The notes beneath the pieces were generated by a model, which was not told the origin of the DNA, ran no database searches, and saw only the letters and a program-made list of their open reading frames with translations. From contig CBDEGK010000006.1 in assembly GCA_965237855.1 (NCBI GenBank), forward strand, positions 1 through 24,422: a DNA stretch of 24,422 nucleotides, given 5' to 3'. Both the position numbers and the translations under genes were made by a program. The stretch is from CBDEGK01 sp965237855. GTDB lineage: Bacteria; Pseudomonadota; Gammaproteobacteria; Pseudomonadales; Halieaceae. Numbering within the stretch: the stretch's first letter is position 1; each line of letters starts with the position of its first letter. Positions 5,735 to 13,227 of the stretch are shown piece by piece.

Positions 5735-5756
5735 ATTGATTGACAGTATAAGCCCC

Positions 5757-6326
5757 ATGCCCAGAACCTTTATCTATGCCCGCGTCTCCACCATCGAGCA
5801 AGAACCCGAAAACCAAATCAGGGAGATCGAAGCGGCGGGCTTCACGGTGGCACCCCATCGCATCAGCCGTGAAACCGTGTCCGGTTCAGTCGCCCTTGAA
5901 CAGCGCAAGGGCTTTGCCCGCCTGATCAACAAGATGGAGACAGGCGATGTGTTGGTCGTCACCAGGCTGGATCGCCTGGGCCGCAATGCGATGGATGTCA
6001 GCACCACCGTCGCAACGCTGGAGAAGATGGGTATCCGCGTGCATTGTCTGGCGTTGGGTGGTGTCGATTTGACCAGTTCCGCCGGGAAACTCACCATGGG
6101 CGTGATCAATGCCGTCGCCCAATTTGAACGAGACCTGCTGATCGAGCGCACCCGGGCAGGGCTGGCCCGGGCCAAGGCCGAAGGCAAAACCCTCGGTCGT
6201 CCGCCCGCCTTGACCGTGGATCAGCGAATCCTCGTTCGCGCAAGCATCGACAGCGGCGAATCCATTGCGGCGATCGCACGAGCGTTCAATACCAGCCGAC
6301 AAACCATCATGCGCGTCAAGGAATAA
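5757..6326 (+). CDS. Serine recombinase (resolvase/invertase family)
   Basis: A 189-residue small serine recombinase, complete in length. The N-terminal catalytic domain has Y7-A-R9-V-S11-T with the nucleophile S11 and R9. TRLDRLGR supplies D72, R73 and R76, and the long E helix follows (GVINAVAQFERDLLIERTRA). KTLGRPPALT links to a C-terminal helix-turn-helix (GESIAAIARAFNTSRQTIMR). The ATG at 5757 is preferred over an upstream TTG because homologues start at MPRTF-type sequence; no good Shine-Dalgarno sequence is seen. It may resolve dimers of a plasmid-like element or invert DNA. No transposase partner lies beside it. Confidence 0.92.
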   Translation: MPRTFIYARVSTIEQEPENQIREIEAAGFTVAPHRISRETVSGSVALEQRKGFARLINKMETGDVLVVTRLDRLGRNAMDVSTTVATLEKMGIRVHCLALGGVDLTSSAGKLTMGVINAVAQFERDLLIERTRAGLARAKAEGKTLGRPPALTVDQRILVRASIDSGESIAAIARAFNTSRQTIMRVKE

Positions 6327-6412
6327 CCAGGGACGGATGATGTCAACCCAAAGCTCAAATATCCCCTTTTCTTCATTTACTAATCATGAAACAGGCTCGG
6401 TCCAAGCACTGA

Positions 6413-6949
6413 TTAGAGGTGTCGCCAAGGGTGATCCAGGGCGGGTTTCCAGATGGATTGTTGCTGCCGGTGAAGTGTTTGCTCGACGTGGTTGCGCACG
6501 GTCTTGTCATCGGCAAGCATAACGGCGGCCTGTCCTTGTTGGAAGATCCGATAAGCCAGTACTTTGCCCTTGTGCAGTAGCGTCACCGCGCCGTTAAAGT
6601 CCCCGCAGACGGTAATGGTGGCGCCGCCCAGACGATAGCCTTTGCCGTAGCCTTGTAGCTGGTATTCGGTGTTGCGAAACGAAATAGTCAGGTGCTTGGA
6701 CAGTTTGCGCCTGTGGTGCAGGCACAGGATGAGTGTAAGCGCCCCGGAGCTGTGTAATACCTCACGATGGGCATTGTCGGGATAGTGTGCGGTGACCGCA
6801 AAACGTCGATTGTAGTCGTCAATAAACCGGGGCAGAAAGGCGTTGGCTTGTTCAATGGAACTGATGCTTCGCAATCGCATCTCCTTGACCGGTCGGTCTT
6901 GCAGGGTTTTATGGGCTCGTTCTACACGCCCTAAGGCGCCAAGACACAT
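6413..6949 (-). pseudogene. ISNCY-type transposase, C-terminal remnant
   Basis: About 178 residues matching the C-terminal half of ISNCY (IS1202/ISDol1-like) integrase-core transposases: GRVERAHKTLQDRPVKEMRL with the catalytic E, then the DYNRRFAV segment. KLSKHLTISFRNTEYQLQ and the usual DHPWRHL ending follow. The N-terminus with the helix-turn-helix and the first two catalytic aspartates is missing. The reading starts abruptly at MCLGALGRVERA, where homologues have a longer domain. The break at about 6937-6950 abuts a LysR fragment on the other strand. Not functional. Confidence 0.85.
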
Positions 6950-7231
6950 GGGGTTCGCGTGATCGGCAATGTTGAATCAAACAGTGGAATTGCCATAATG
7001 CCTACCTGGATGATTAAGGAAGAACTCAAATCAGGAGCCATTCAAATGGTGCTTGATCAATATAAGCCCTATCTAGGGGTATTGCGTGAGCGATATCTTT
7101 ATGCGGTTTATCCCGACAGGCGTTATCTGCCTTCAAAGGTTAGAACGTTTTTGGATTTTATGACCTCAAAATTAAATGCGCGAAATAAACTTACTTATTG
7201 GAGTCTAAATCCGGTAGAGGGCGGAATCTAG
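6950..7231 (+). pseudogene. LysR-type regulator, C-terminal effector-domain fragment
   Basis: The last 90 or so residues of a LysR substrate-binding domain: NSGIAIMPTWMIKEELKSGA, then LYAVYPDRRYLPSKVRTFLD. This YAVYPxRRxLPxKVRxFxDF ending is characteristic. The helix-turn-helix and about 200 residues are missing, cut at the ISNCY remnant. The base composition is AT-richer than the neighbouring host-like genes. Its TAG stop overlaps the opposite-strand ParE stop within CTAG at 7228-7231. Confidence 0.82.
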
Positions 7232-7521
7232 TAGCCCGCTTCTTTCTGGTGCCGAAAGGCAAGCACATACACCGAATCGGCTTTTACATCACAATGATAA
7301 AGTGCCACGTAACCAGAATCCCCGAAGGGAATGATTAACTCGCGCAGCTCTGGCACATCATCAAACGGCCTGCCTATCTCGGGTTCCGTTTCCAGTAATG
7401 CGAATGCGTGCTCGATAGCTTGACCGGCACGCATCGCCGCTCGAGGATTGTTCTCACCCAAAAACTGGCGACAGTGCTCTAATCCCTGGGCTGCCCCTTC
7501 GGTGACAATTACTCGTGGCAC
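7228..7521 (-). CDS. parE: ParE-family toxin
   Basis: A 97-residue RelE/ParE-superfamily toxin; ParE proteins poison DNA gyrase. Typical features are the N-terminal MPRVIVTEGAAQGLEHCRQF and a helical hairpin. The ParE-like EPEIGRPFDDVPELRELII core comes next, then SGYVALYHCDVKADSVYVLA and the FRHQKEAGY end. It overlaps the antitoxin gene by 13 bp and is transcribed second, the parD-parE order. No truncation is visible. Confidence 0.93.
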   Translation of the reverse strand: MPRVIVTEGAAQGLEHCRQFLGENNPRAAMRAGQAIEHAFALLETEPEIGRPFDDVPELRELIIPFGDSGYVALYHCDVKADSVYVLAFRHQKEAGY

Positions 7522-7781
7522 GGCGGGATATCTGTTTCTTTATCCGTACCCCAGGTGTTTAACCAGGCGTGAACTTCCTGACCAGACAAGTGTCGCCCAG
7601 TTTCTTGATAGACTGTCCAGGATGCCAAGGCATCTTGCTTGAAACTCTCTCGTGCTTCTTCGCGTTCAACATAGTCGCGGATCGCTTCGCGCATGATCCA
7701 ATGTGCGGAACGATGCCTTATGTTGGCCAAGTGCAGAATACGACTTTTCAACTCATCATCAAGTTTGACCGATGTCGCCAT
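7509..7781 (-). CDS. parD: ParD-like ribbon-helix-helix antitoxin
   Basis: A 90-residue antitoxin. The N-terminal ribbon-helix-helix (MATSVKLDDELKSRILHLAN, then HRSAHWIMREAIRDYVERE) binds DNA as a dimer. The C-terminal part (SWTVYQETGRHLSGQEVHAW) is the toxin-wrapping segment. ATG 7781 has AAGG about 9 bases upstream and sits at the edge of a palindrome, the expected site of autorepression. The downstream overlap with parE suggests coupled translation. Confidence 0.92.
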   Translation of the reverse strand: MATSVKLDDELKSRILHLANIRHRSAHWIMREAIRDYVEREEARESFKQDALASWTVYQETGRHLSGQEVHAWLNTWGTDKETDIPPCHE

Positions 7782-7798
7782 AATAGGAACCTTATTAT
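7780..7798. promoter_or_regulatory. Candidate parDE operator
   Basis: ATAATAGG-AA-CCTTATTAT is an imperfect palindrome covering the first bases of parD and its leader. AT-rich -10-like sequence (TAATAATAAG on the minus strand) is included, with TTCAAA upstream as a weak -35. Autorepression by ParD is inferred from the family. Confidence 0.5.
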
Positions 7799-8124
7799 TA
7801 CTAGGTAGTACTTTTGAATATCATACCACATGTTTCCCCGCTCACCACCCAGCAATAGCGCCGCCCTGGATGCCAGTGGTAATCCTGGTCTTTGGACGGC
7901 AGTCATAGCTAGAATCGTGCTTGTACCCGCCTATAGTGCGGCTTTCATTGCGGCGTTCGACGATGTACAGGTTGCTGAGAACATTACCATTACCCATGTA
8001 GGTACGGCGATTGGTGCATTCCAGGATATGGCCTTTCGCTCGGACAACAGCCCTTTCGATCAATACCTGCGCGGTAACCAAAAACCCATGAGCAAAAGCC
8101 GAAAAAGGGATGATGCTTTTCTAT
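7799..8124. other. Unassigned segment between parDE and the IS21 element
   Basis: About 325 bases, possibly a remnant of a coding gene. The plus strand (7830 on) reads an alanine-rich frame with LWTAVIARIVLVPAYSAAFI. The minus strand (8081-7842) reads GGYKHDSSYDCRPKTRI and related sequence. I recognise neither. The IS21 left end cuts the segment at 8125. The segment just before it (MSKSRKRDDAF) may be separate debris. Confidence 0.35.
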
Positions 8125-8153
8125 TGTCACCAGCAGTGTAAAACTGACCCACT
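8125..8153 (+). repeat. IS21 left terminal inverted repeat
   Basis: Begins TGTCACCAGCAG and includes the first internal CTGACCCAC repeat. It pairs with 10089-10117 at 25 of 29 positions. Confidence 0.85.
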
Positions 8154-8229
8154 AGCGACAATTTAAAACTGACCCACCTGAGGCACAATTACCGCCAATT
8201 TCAATCAAGAGAGAGGCGGTGTAAATGAG

Positions 8230-9252
8230 ATGTTGAATCAGGAGCAATTAGTGGACATACACGTTTTACATCGACAAGGGACGAGCATCCGCAGTATCGC
8301 CAAAGAAATGAACCTATCACGCAATACCGTACGTCGTTATCTGCGCGATGCTGCCAAAACACCTCGCTATTCTCAGCGCGAGAAAAGGCCGTCTAAACTG
8401 GACTCGTTCAAACCCTATTTAGGAGAGCGTATCGAGGCAGCGAAACCCTATTGGATACCGGCGACAGTCTTGTTTCGAGAGATTCTGGCGCGAGGCTACC
8501 AAGGCAAAGAAGGTATTCTGAGAGATTATCTCCGACAATTTAAGCCGAAGGCGAAAGATCCAGTCGTTCGCTTTGAGACACCGCCTGGCCAGCAGTTACA
8601 GGTAGATTTCACGACGATTCGGCGAGGCAGAAATAGGCTTAAGGCCTTCGTTGCCACCCTGGGATACAGTCGAGCAACCTACGTACGATTCAGTCAATAC
8701 GAACGGCAGGAGGATTGGTTAGCGGGTATTGAAGGTGCGTTACACTACTTTGGAGGCGTGCCTGAGGAACTGCTATTCGATAATGCCAAGTGCATCATGA
8801 TTGAGCGAGACGCCTTTGGTGCCGGGAAACATCGGTGGAACGCCAGTTTGTTGAACATGGCTCGTGATAATGGTTTTAGATTGCGCGCCTGTCGGCCCTA
8901 CCGTGCTAAGACCAAGGGCAAAGTCGAGCGATTCAACGGTTATCTTAAAGGTAGTTTTATCACACCACTGGCCGCGTCACTGAAGCAATCCGGGCTGGCG
9001 CTGGACGTGGAGGTAGCCAATGGGCAGGTGGGTCATTGGCTCGCTGACATTGCACATCAGCGAATTCACGGGACAACAGGCCAAAAGCCGCAGGTATTGC
9101 TCGATCATGAGCGATTAAGCCTCATGCCGCTGCCTTTGGCGCAGCGCTTGGTGGCTCAGGACAAACCGCGAAGCAATGCCCAGGCACTCCCGATCGAAAG
9201 TCTCCAGCATCCGCTGAGTACCTATGACCAGCTGCTGGGAGTTGCTGTATGA
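8230..9252 (+). CDS. istA: IS21 transposase IstA
   Basis: A 340-residue DDE transposase, the short-IstA length class. An N-terminal helix-turn-helix (GTSIRSIAKEMNLSRNTVRR) is followed by an rve integrase core: D in QLQVDFTTI, D in LLFDNAKC and E in KGKVERFNGYLK. It binds the multiple terminal repeats and carries out strand transfer with IstB. A purine-rich GAGAGAGGCGG precedes the start. The stop overlaps istB as ATGA (9249-9252), giving coupled translation. No disabling change is seen. Confidence 0.95.
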   Translation: MLNQEQLVDIHVLHRQGTSIRSIAKEMNLSRNTVRRYLRDAAKTPRYSQREKRPSKLDSFKPYLGERIEAAKPYWIPATVLFREILARGYQGKEGILRDYLRQFKPKAKDPVVRFETPPGQQLQVDFTTIRRGRNRLKAFVATLGYSRATYVRFSQYERQEDWLAGIEGALHYFGGVPEELLFDNAKCIMIERDAFGAGKHRWNASLLNMARDNGFRLRACRPYRAKTKGKVERFNGYLKGSFITPLAASLKQSGLALDVEVANGQVGHWLADIAHQRIHGTTGQKPQVLLDHERLSLMPLPLAQRLVAQDKPRSNAQALPIESLQHPLSTYDQLLGVAV

Positions 9253-10034
9253 ACCTGCAGATGGAAAGAGTGCAGCAAGCCTGCGAAGTGCTTAAACTCG
9301 GTGCTGTGGCATTGGAATGGTCCGCTATCGCTGACAGGGCCTCCGGTGACGAGTCATCACTGGCTGACTTTCTTGAGCAGCTACTGCGGGTTGAGATAGA
9401 CGCCAGGATGCTCCGCACCCGCGAGACTTTGCTGAGGTTTGCAGGGTTGCCGTCCGTCAAGCGTTTTGAAGACTATGACTTCAAGTTCGCCACCGGTGCA
9501 CCGCGCAGGCAACTCCAGGAATTAACCAGTTTGGCCTTCATCGAGCGTGCAGAGAATATCGTGCTGCTTGGACCCAGTGGTGTCGGTAAAAGCCACCTGG
9601 CGATCAGCCTGGCATACCAGGCGGTCATGAATGGGATCAATACACGCTTCATTACGGCGGCGGATCTCATGCTGCAACTGGCCACCGCAAAAAAGCAGGA
9701 CCGACTAGAGTCTTACCTCAAACGAAGTATCCAGGCACCTAAGTTGCTCATAATTGATGAAATAGGTTATCTGCCATTTGGCCGGGAAGAAGCCAATCTG
9801 TTTTTTAATGTCATTGCTAAACGTTATGAGCAAAGCAGTGTCATTGTGACCAGCAACTTGCCATTCTCGCAATGGTCTACTGCGTTTGCTGATGATCAGA
9901 CCTTAACCGCGGCTTTACTCGACAGATTGTTACACCATGCACATATCGTCCAGATATCGGGGAGCAGCTACCGACTCAAGGGAAAGAAAGCGGCCGGTAT
10001 CGTCCCGGCAGCAAGCCAATCATTGGTTAAATAA
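9249..10034 (+). CDS. istB: IS21 helper ATPase IstB
   Basis: A 261-residue AAA+ ATPase related to DnaC, which activates IstA and guides target choice. Walker A is GPSGVGKSHLA and Walker B LLIIDEIGYLPF; SVIVTSNLPFSQW matches the sensor region. The N-terminal helical part contains VKRFEDYDFKF, as in other IstB proteins. It ends KGKKAAGIVPAASQSLVK, 83 bases before the right end of the element. Complete. Confidence 0.95.
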   Translation: MNLQMERVQQACEVLKLGAVALEWSAIADRASGDESSLADFLEQLLRVEIDARMLRTRETLLRFAGLPSVKRFEDYDFKFATGAPRRQLQELTSLAFIERAENIVLLGPSGVGKSHLAISLAYQAVMNGINTRFITAADLMLQLATAKKQDRLESYLKRSIQAPKLLIIDEIGYLPFGREEANLFFNVIAKRYEQSSVIVTSNLPFSQWSTAFADDQTLTAALLDRLLHHAHIVQISGSSYRLKGKKAAGIVPAASQSLVK

Positions 10035-10088
10035 CGGAAAGAAAACGCTGAGGGTGGGTCAATTTTAAATTGCTGATTAGCACGGCAA

Positions 10089-10117
10089 GGTGGGTCAGAT
10101 TTGGACTGCTGTTGACA
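10089..10117 (-). repeat. IS21 right terminal inverted repeat
   Basis: The reverse complement begins TGTCAACAGCAG and includes CTGACCCACC. It marks the junction with the truncated radical SAM gene. Confidence 0.85.
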
Positions 10118-11053
10118 CTTGTCCTGGCGCACGTAATTGGGGATCACCCCATACACCGCAAAAGGGATGCCCACATCCTCTTTCCAGATTTCGGCAAACT
10201 CAGCAATCTGGTCGAAGGGGACCGCCAGGAAACTGTCATCGTGAAAGCACACTGTGCTGATGTAGGGATGGGCCTTGAGTACGTGCTTAACCTCCGCCAC
10301 CGCATAACGGGCACTGGGGTGCCTGATCTTACGGTAGCCAACATCGTTTTCTATGAACCGCGTGTTGCCGCAGTAGGTGCACTTGAAGGGACAGCCTATA
10401 GACCAGACGGTGTTGTAGCTCAGCCCATTGTTTGCCAAGCGGTCACCGAGGGTCATGGGTTGGAAGCCCTTGCCTGGCTGGTACAGAAACTCTTCGCCCG
10501 TGTGGCGGGCGAAGGGCAGGGTCTCCATCTCTTCCGAAGTTTGCAGGGGCCGGAAACCATTGCGGACCACGGAATCGCCCTTGCGGAACCAGAAATTGCG
10601 GGTCTCGGTGTAGTCCCTGCCCTCTTTCCAGGCCGTAAAAAACTCCTCGAAGGCGAACTCGCCCTCGCCGGTACAGATTCCGTCCACATCGGCGAGGATT
10701 GCGTCTTCCGGGTGAATAATGGGGTGAATGCCACCCCAGATGATGGTGCAGCCGGGGTTGAGCTGCCGCACCCTGACGATCACTGCCCGGGTCAGGTCGG
10801 CGTAGCCCGTCATGGAGGAAAAGCCCAGCAGCTGGTTATCTGCCAGGTCGCGGGCGATCTCGTCAATAGATTCCTCATCGGCGTCACCGCCGCCCCCGGT
10901 CTTGCCGGTCAGGGCACTACTCAGGGAGCGCAGATTATTGGTGGAAACGAAGCAGAAGCGTGCCTCCGGGCACAGGCGTTCAACGTAACCTGCAAACTTG
11001 CGAAAGCCGCAGGCCATTATGCCATCTTCCATGCAGACCATAGTCATTTTCAT
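10118..11053 (-). pseudogene. B12-binding radical SAM protein, C-terminus removed by IS21
   Basis: The first 312 residues of a BchE/P-methylase-like radical SAM enzyme. The N-terminal cobalamin-binding-type Rossmann domain spans roughly residues 1-150 (LLGFSSMTGYADLTRAVIVR, IIWGGIHPIIHPED, CTGEGEFAFEEF). It lacks an obvious base-off DxHxxG motif. The CxxxCxxC cluster motif is CPFKCTYC. After IPNYVRQD the frame runs into the IS21 end, so roughly a third of the protein is lost. The extra tail read into the IS is not native. The ATG at 11053 has a weak upstream site. It was probably downstream of the VOC gene in one transcription unit. The substrate is unknown. Confidence 0.85.
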
Positions 11054-11219
11054 GGATGCATTCTACCAAGATAGTCGAACGGGAGCTAAGGCCTGTTCAG
11101 GGCACTGTATATCCCGATTTTTCCGCTTCTCCCTGGCCGTGAGAGGTAGACCATGAGCTGGCAGAAGTTCGCAACCAGCATATGCTGGCGGTAGGCCTGG
11201 ATTACCACTGGTAAGTTGT

Positions 11220-11609
11220 TTAACCCAGGGGTTGGCCGAAACTGAATTCCACCTGGTTGCCGGCAGGATCTACCACCCCGCAGTAATAACCCACTGGATA
11301 GGGCTCTTCCCGGGGTTCCCACAACAGGCAGCCATCAATCTCGGCCCGACGCGCCAGCTCATCTACCGCCTGTTTCGAATCGACGGCAAAGCCGAGGTGG
11401 GAAAAGTTACCCGACAGAGAGATGCCCGCGGGACTGCCACAGATCAAGACCAGTACAAACTGCCGCGCCTGTTCCGGGTAGGCCAGCCACAGCACAGGTT
11501 TCTCCTTGACACCATGGCGCTGGACTTCGACCATACCGCAGTAGCGACTATACCACTGGGCACACAGCAGGGAGTCGGGAACGTGCAAGGCGATGTGAGT
11601 TAGCTTCAT
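11220..11609 (-). CDS. VOC (glyoxalase/bleomycin-resistance fold) protein
   Basis: A 129-residue protein of the vicinal oxygen chelate superfamily. It has MKLTHIALHVPD at the start, SHLGFAVDSKQAVDELARRA in the second beta-alpha-beta-beta-beta unit and GVVDPAGNQVEFSFGQPLG at the end. H5, the H in FSHLGF and the E in QVEFS match the metal-ligand positions of glyoxalase I-type members. The start at 11609 is chosen over an upstream ATG (11696) because the fold begins here. That ATG overlaps the ATG of the divergent transporter gene. The substrate cannot be assigned. Confidence 0.87.
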   Translation of the reverse strand: MKLTHIALHVPDSLLCAQWYSRYCGMVEVQRHGVKEKPVLWLAYPEQARQFVLVLICGSPAGISLSGNFSHLGFAVDSKQAVDELARRAEIDGCLLWEPREEPYPVGYYCGVVDPAGNQVEFSFGQPLG

Positions 11610-12843
11610 GGCACTATCCAGGTTAAATCCGGCCAACTTCAAACCAGGTCCGGGCATATTGGTAGCCGCCGCCTTCATAGGCCCGGGCACCATCACTACT
11701 GCAAGTATAGCCGGAGCCAGCTATGGCTTTGTACTGTGCTGGGCCCTGTTGTTCTCAGTAATAGCGACCTTCGTGCTACAGGAAATGTCGGCCCGACTGG
11801 GCATTGTGACCGGCCGTGGCCTGTCAGAAAACCTGCGTGCAGAGCTGGGAGAATCCGCGCTGGGCAAAGCCGCTGTAGTACTGGTGGTTGCGGCAGTTGG
11901 CCTGGGCAATGCCGCCTATGAGGCGGGCAACATCACCGGCGCAGCACTCGGTTTGAACGCCGTCATCGGTGGCCAGATGGGCTGGTGGTCCGCCAGCGTT
12001 GGCGCCCTCGCCGGTGTACTCCTGCTGACGGGGCGCTACCGGCTGATCGAGAAAACCATGCTGGCACTGGTGCTGACGATGAGCGTGGTTTTCCTGCTGA
12101 CCATGTTCATGACCCGACCCTCGTTAAGCGCAATAGCCTCGGGATTACTGGTGCCGAGCCTGCCCCCCGGCTCGACCCTGATGGTGTTGGCGCTGATTGG
12201 CACCACTGTTGTCCCCTACAACCTGTTCCTGCATGCCAGCACCGCCGCGCAGCAATGGCATGGCGTAGAGGATACCGAGCTGGCGATTCGCCAGAGTCGC
12301 TGGGACACCGGCTTCTCCATCGGCCTGGGTGGATTGATCAGCCTGGCCGTCATGAGTACAGCCGCAGCGGCTTTTTTCGGCCATGAGGACAATTTTTCAG
12401 CGGCAACCATGTCCCAGCAACTGCAACCCCTGCTAGGGCCCGCAGCCAGTTATTTCTTCGCCGCAGGACTCTTCTCAGCCGGCCTTAGCAGCGCCATTAC
12501 CGCGCCCCTGGCCGCCGCCTACGCGGTTTGTGGTGCCATGGGGTGGCCAACGGAGTTGAGCGACACCCGCTTCCGCAGCATTTGGCTAAGCGTGTTGCTG
12601 GTGGGTACGGTGTTTGCCACCCTCGGCACACGCCCCCTGACGGCTATCCTGTTCGCCCAAGCGGCCAACGGTTTTTTGCTGCCGCTATGCGCTTGCTTCC
12701 TGCTGCTGGTAATGAACCGCGACCGCCTGTTGGGGGGCCTGAAAAACAGCGCTGTCAGTAACCTGGTCGGCACCTTGGTGGTCAGTGTGGCCATGGGACT
12801 GGGCCTGTTTAAAGTCGCACAGGTGCTGGGGTTGGTCAATTGA
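11608..12843 (+). CDS. NRAMP-family transporter with non-canonical metal site
   Basis: A 411-residue polytopic inner-membrane protein, about 11 hydrophobic helices, related to MntH/SLC11. In helix 1 the canonical DPGN motif is G25-P26-G27-T28 (FIGPGTITTASIAGASYGF). In helix 6 the canonical MPH is V202-P203-Y204 (GTTVVPYNLFLHAS). The Asp, Asn and Met that bind Mn2+/Fe2+ in classical members are therefore replaced. NRAMP-related magnesium or other divergent transporters show changes at these sites, so a different substrate is likely. The ATG at 11608 follows a close in-frame stop (11596). The TGA overlaps a TTG that begins the glycosyltransferase remnant, so the two were probably one operon. 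Confidence 0.92.
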   Translation: MALSRLNPANFKPGPGILVAAAFIGPGTITTASIAGASYGFVLCWALLFSVIATFVLQEMSARLGIVTGRGLSENLRAELGESALGKAAVVLVVAAVGLGNAAYEAGNITGAALGLNAVIGGQMGWWSASVGALAGVLLLTGRYRLIEKTMLALVLTMSVVFLLTMFMTRPSLSAIASGLLVPSLPPGSTLMVLALIGTTVVPYNLFLHASTAAQQWHGVEDTELAIRQSRWDTGFSIGLGGLISLAVMSTAAAAFFGHEDNFSAATMSQQLQPLLGPAASYFFAAGLFSAGLSSAITAPLAAAYAVCGAMGWPTELSDTRFRSIWLSVLLVGTVFATLGTRPLTAILFAQAANGFLLPLCACFLLLVMNRDRLLGGLKNSAVSNLVGTLVVSVAMGLGLFKVAQVLGLVN

Positions 12844-13065
12844 ACGGCGCAGCGGCAACACTGAGCGTAATTGTTCCCACGCTGAATGAATCGAGCAATA
12901 TTCCAGAGCTGGTCGAGAAGCTCGATCTTGCCTAGACCGACCTCAGCTGGGAAGTCATTTTTATCGATGATGTTTCCGCCGACGGCAGTTTGTAGCTTAT
13001 CCGGGAACTGGCCCGATACAACTCGGCGATCCGGCTAATTCATTGCAACAGTGGTCTCATTGAAA
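12840..13065 (+). pseudogene. Family 2 glycosyltransferase (dolichyl-phosphate-mannose synthase-like) remnant
   Basis: The frame from TTG 12840 reads ATLSVIVPTLNESSNIPELV, then a TAG stop (12933), WEVIFIDDVSADGS, a second TAG (12993) and LIRELARYNSAIRLIHCN. This is the start of a GT-A fold glycosyltransferase; FIDDVSADGS covers the metal/UDP-binding DD motif. Similarity fades after about 13065. The start overlaps the NRAMP stop as TTGA. Two stops plus loss of the C-terminal part make it a pseudogene. The following 13066-13219 is AT-rich with nothing recognisable. Confidence 0.8.
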
Positions 13066-13227
13066 ACCGGGCCCTACTGAACCGGCTGAGATGCCTGACC
13101 TATGCTCACCCCACATCTTTGCGTTGTTTAAAGCGTTCTTTCTTCAGGCTCTCAAGCAAATTCCTTTTTATTGAACTTTAACGTAATCAAAAAACTCAAA
13201 ATCCTGATGGAAATAGTTATGTTGTGG

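Larger units (their letters stand above)
5135..5756. other. Structured GC-rich intergenic region without a convincing gene
   Basis: This 622-base stretch holds no gene I can support. The short frames in it are arginine/glycine-rich and look non-coding. It contains a 20-bp imperfect stem (5213-5366), GCCGCCC-AA-GGGCGGC (5302-5317), three further hairpins (5401-5422, 5452-5472, 5663-5685) and paired direct and inverted repeats just before the recombinase gene. Possible roles are a plasmid or island origin, a recombination site, or a structured RNA; the sequence alone does not decide. Confidence 0.6.
8125..10117 (+). mobile_element. IS21-family insertion sequence, complete (1993 bp)
   Basis: Contains istA and istB. 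The ends are 29-bp imperfect inverted repeats starting TGTCA(C/A)CAGCAGT and ending CTGACCCAC (25 of 29 match). Internal multiple repeats typical of IS21 are present: TAAAACTGACCCAC at 8139-8152 and 8164-8177, and the inverse forms at 10054-10067 and 10090-10102. The element truncates a radical SAM gene on its right. The flanking bases (TTCTAT left, CTTGTC right) show no target duplication. Confidence 0.92.

Noticed and set aside
9968..10117. Extra C-terminal tail of the radical SAM frame inside IS21
   Set aside because: The sequence is the IS21 right end and istB antisense, not native protein.
10070..11074. 334-residue plus-strand frame opposite the radical SAM gene
   Set aside because: It is the mirror of a GC-rich coding sequence whose minus strand has clear CxxxCxxC and domain motifs.
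11161..11214. Short plus-strand frame ending NQHMLAVGLDYHW, like the last strand of an outer-membrane beta barrel
   Set aside because: Only 17 codons, with a stop not far upstream and no supporting sequence; could be chance.
12933..12995. Two in-frame TAG codons in the glycosyltransferase as possible recoding
   Set aside because: Homology also decays and ends downstream, no recoding signal is seen, and neighbours are pseudogenes, so ordinary gene decay is simpler.
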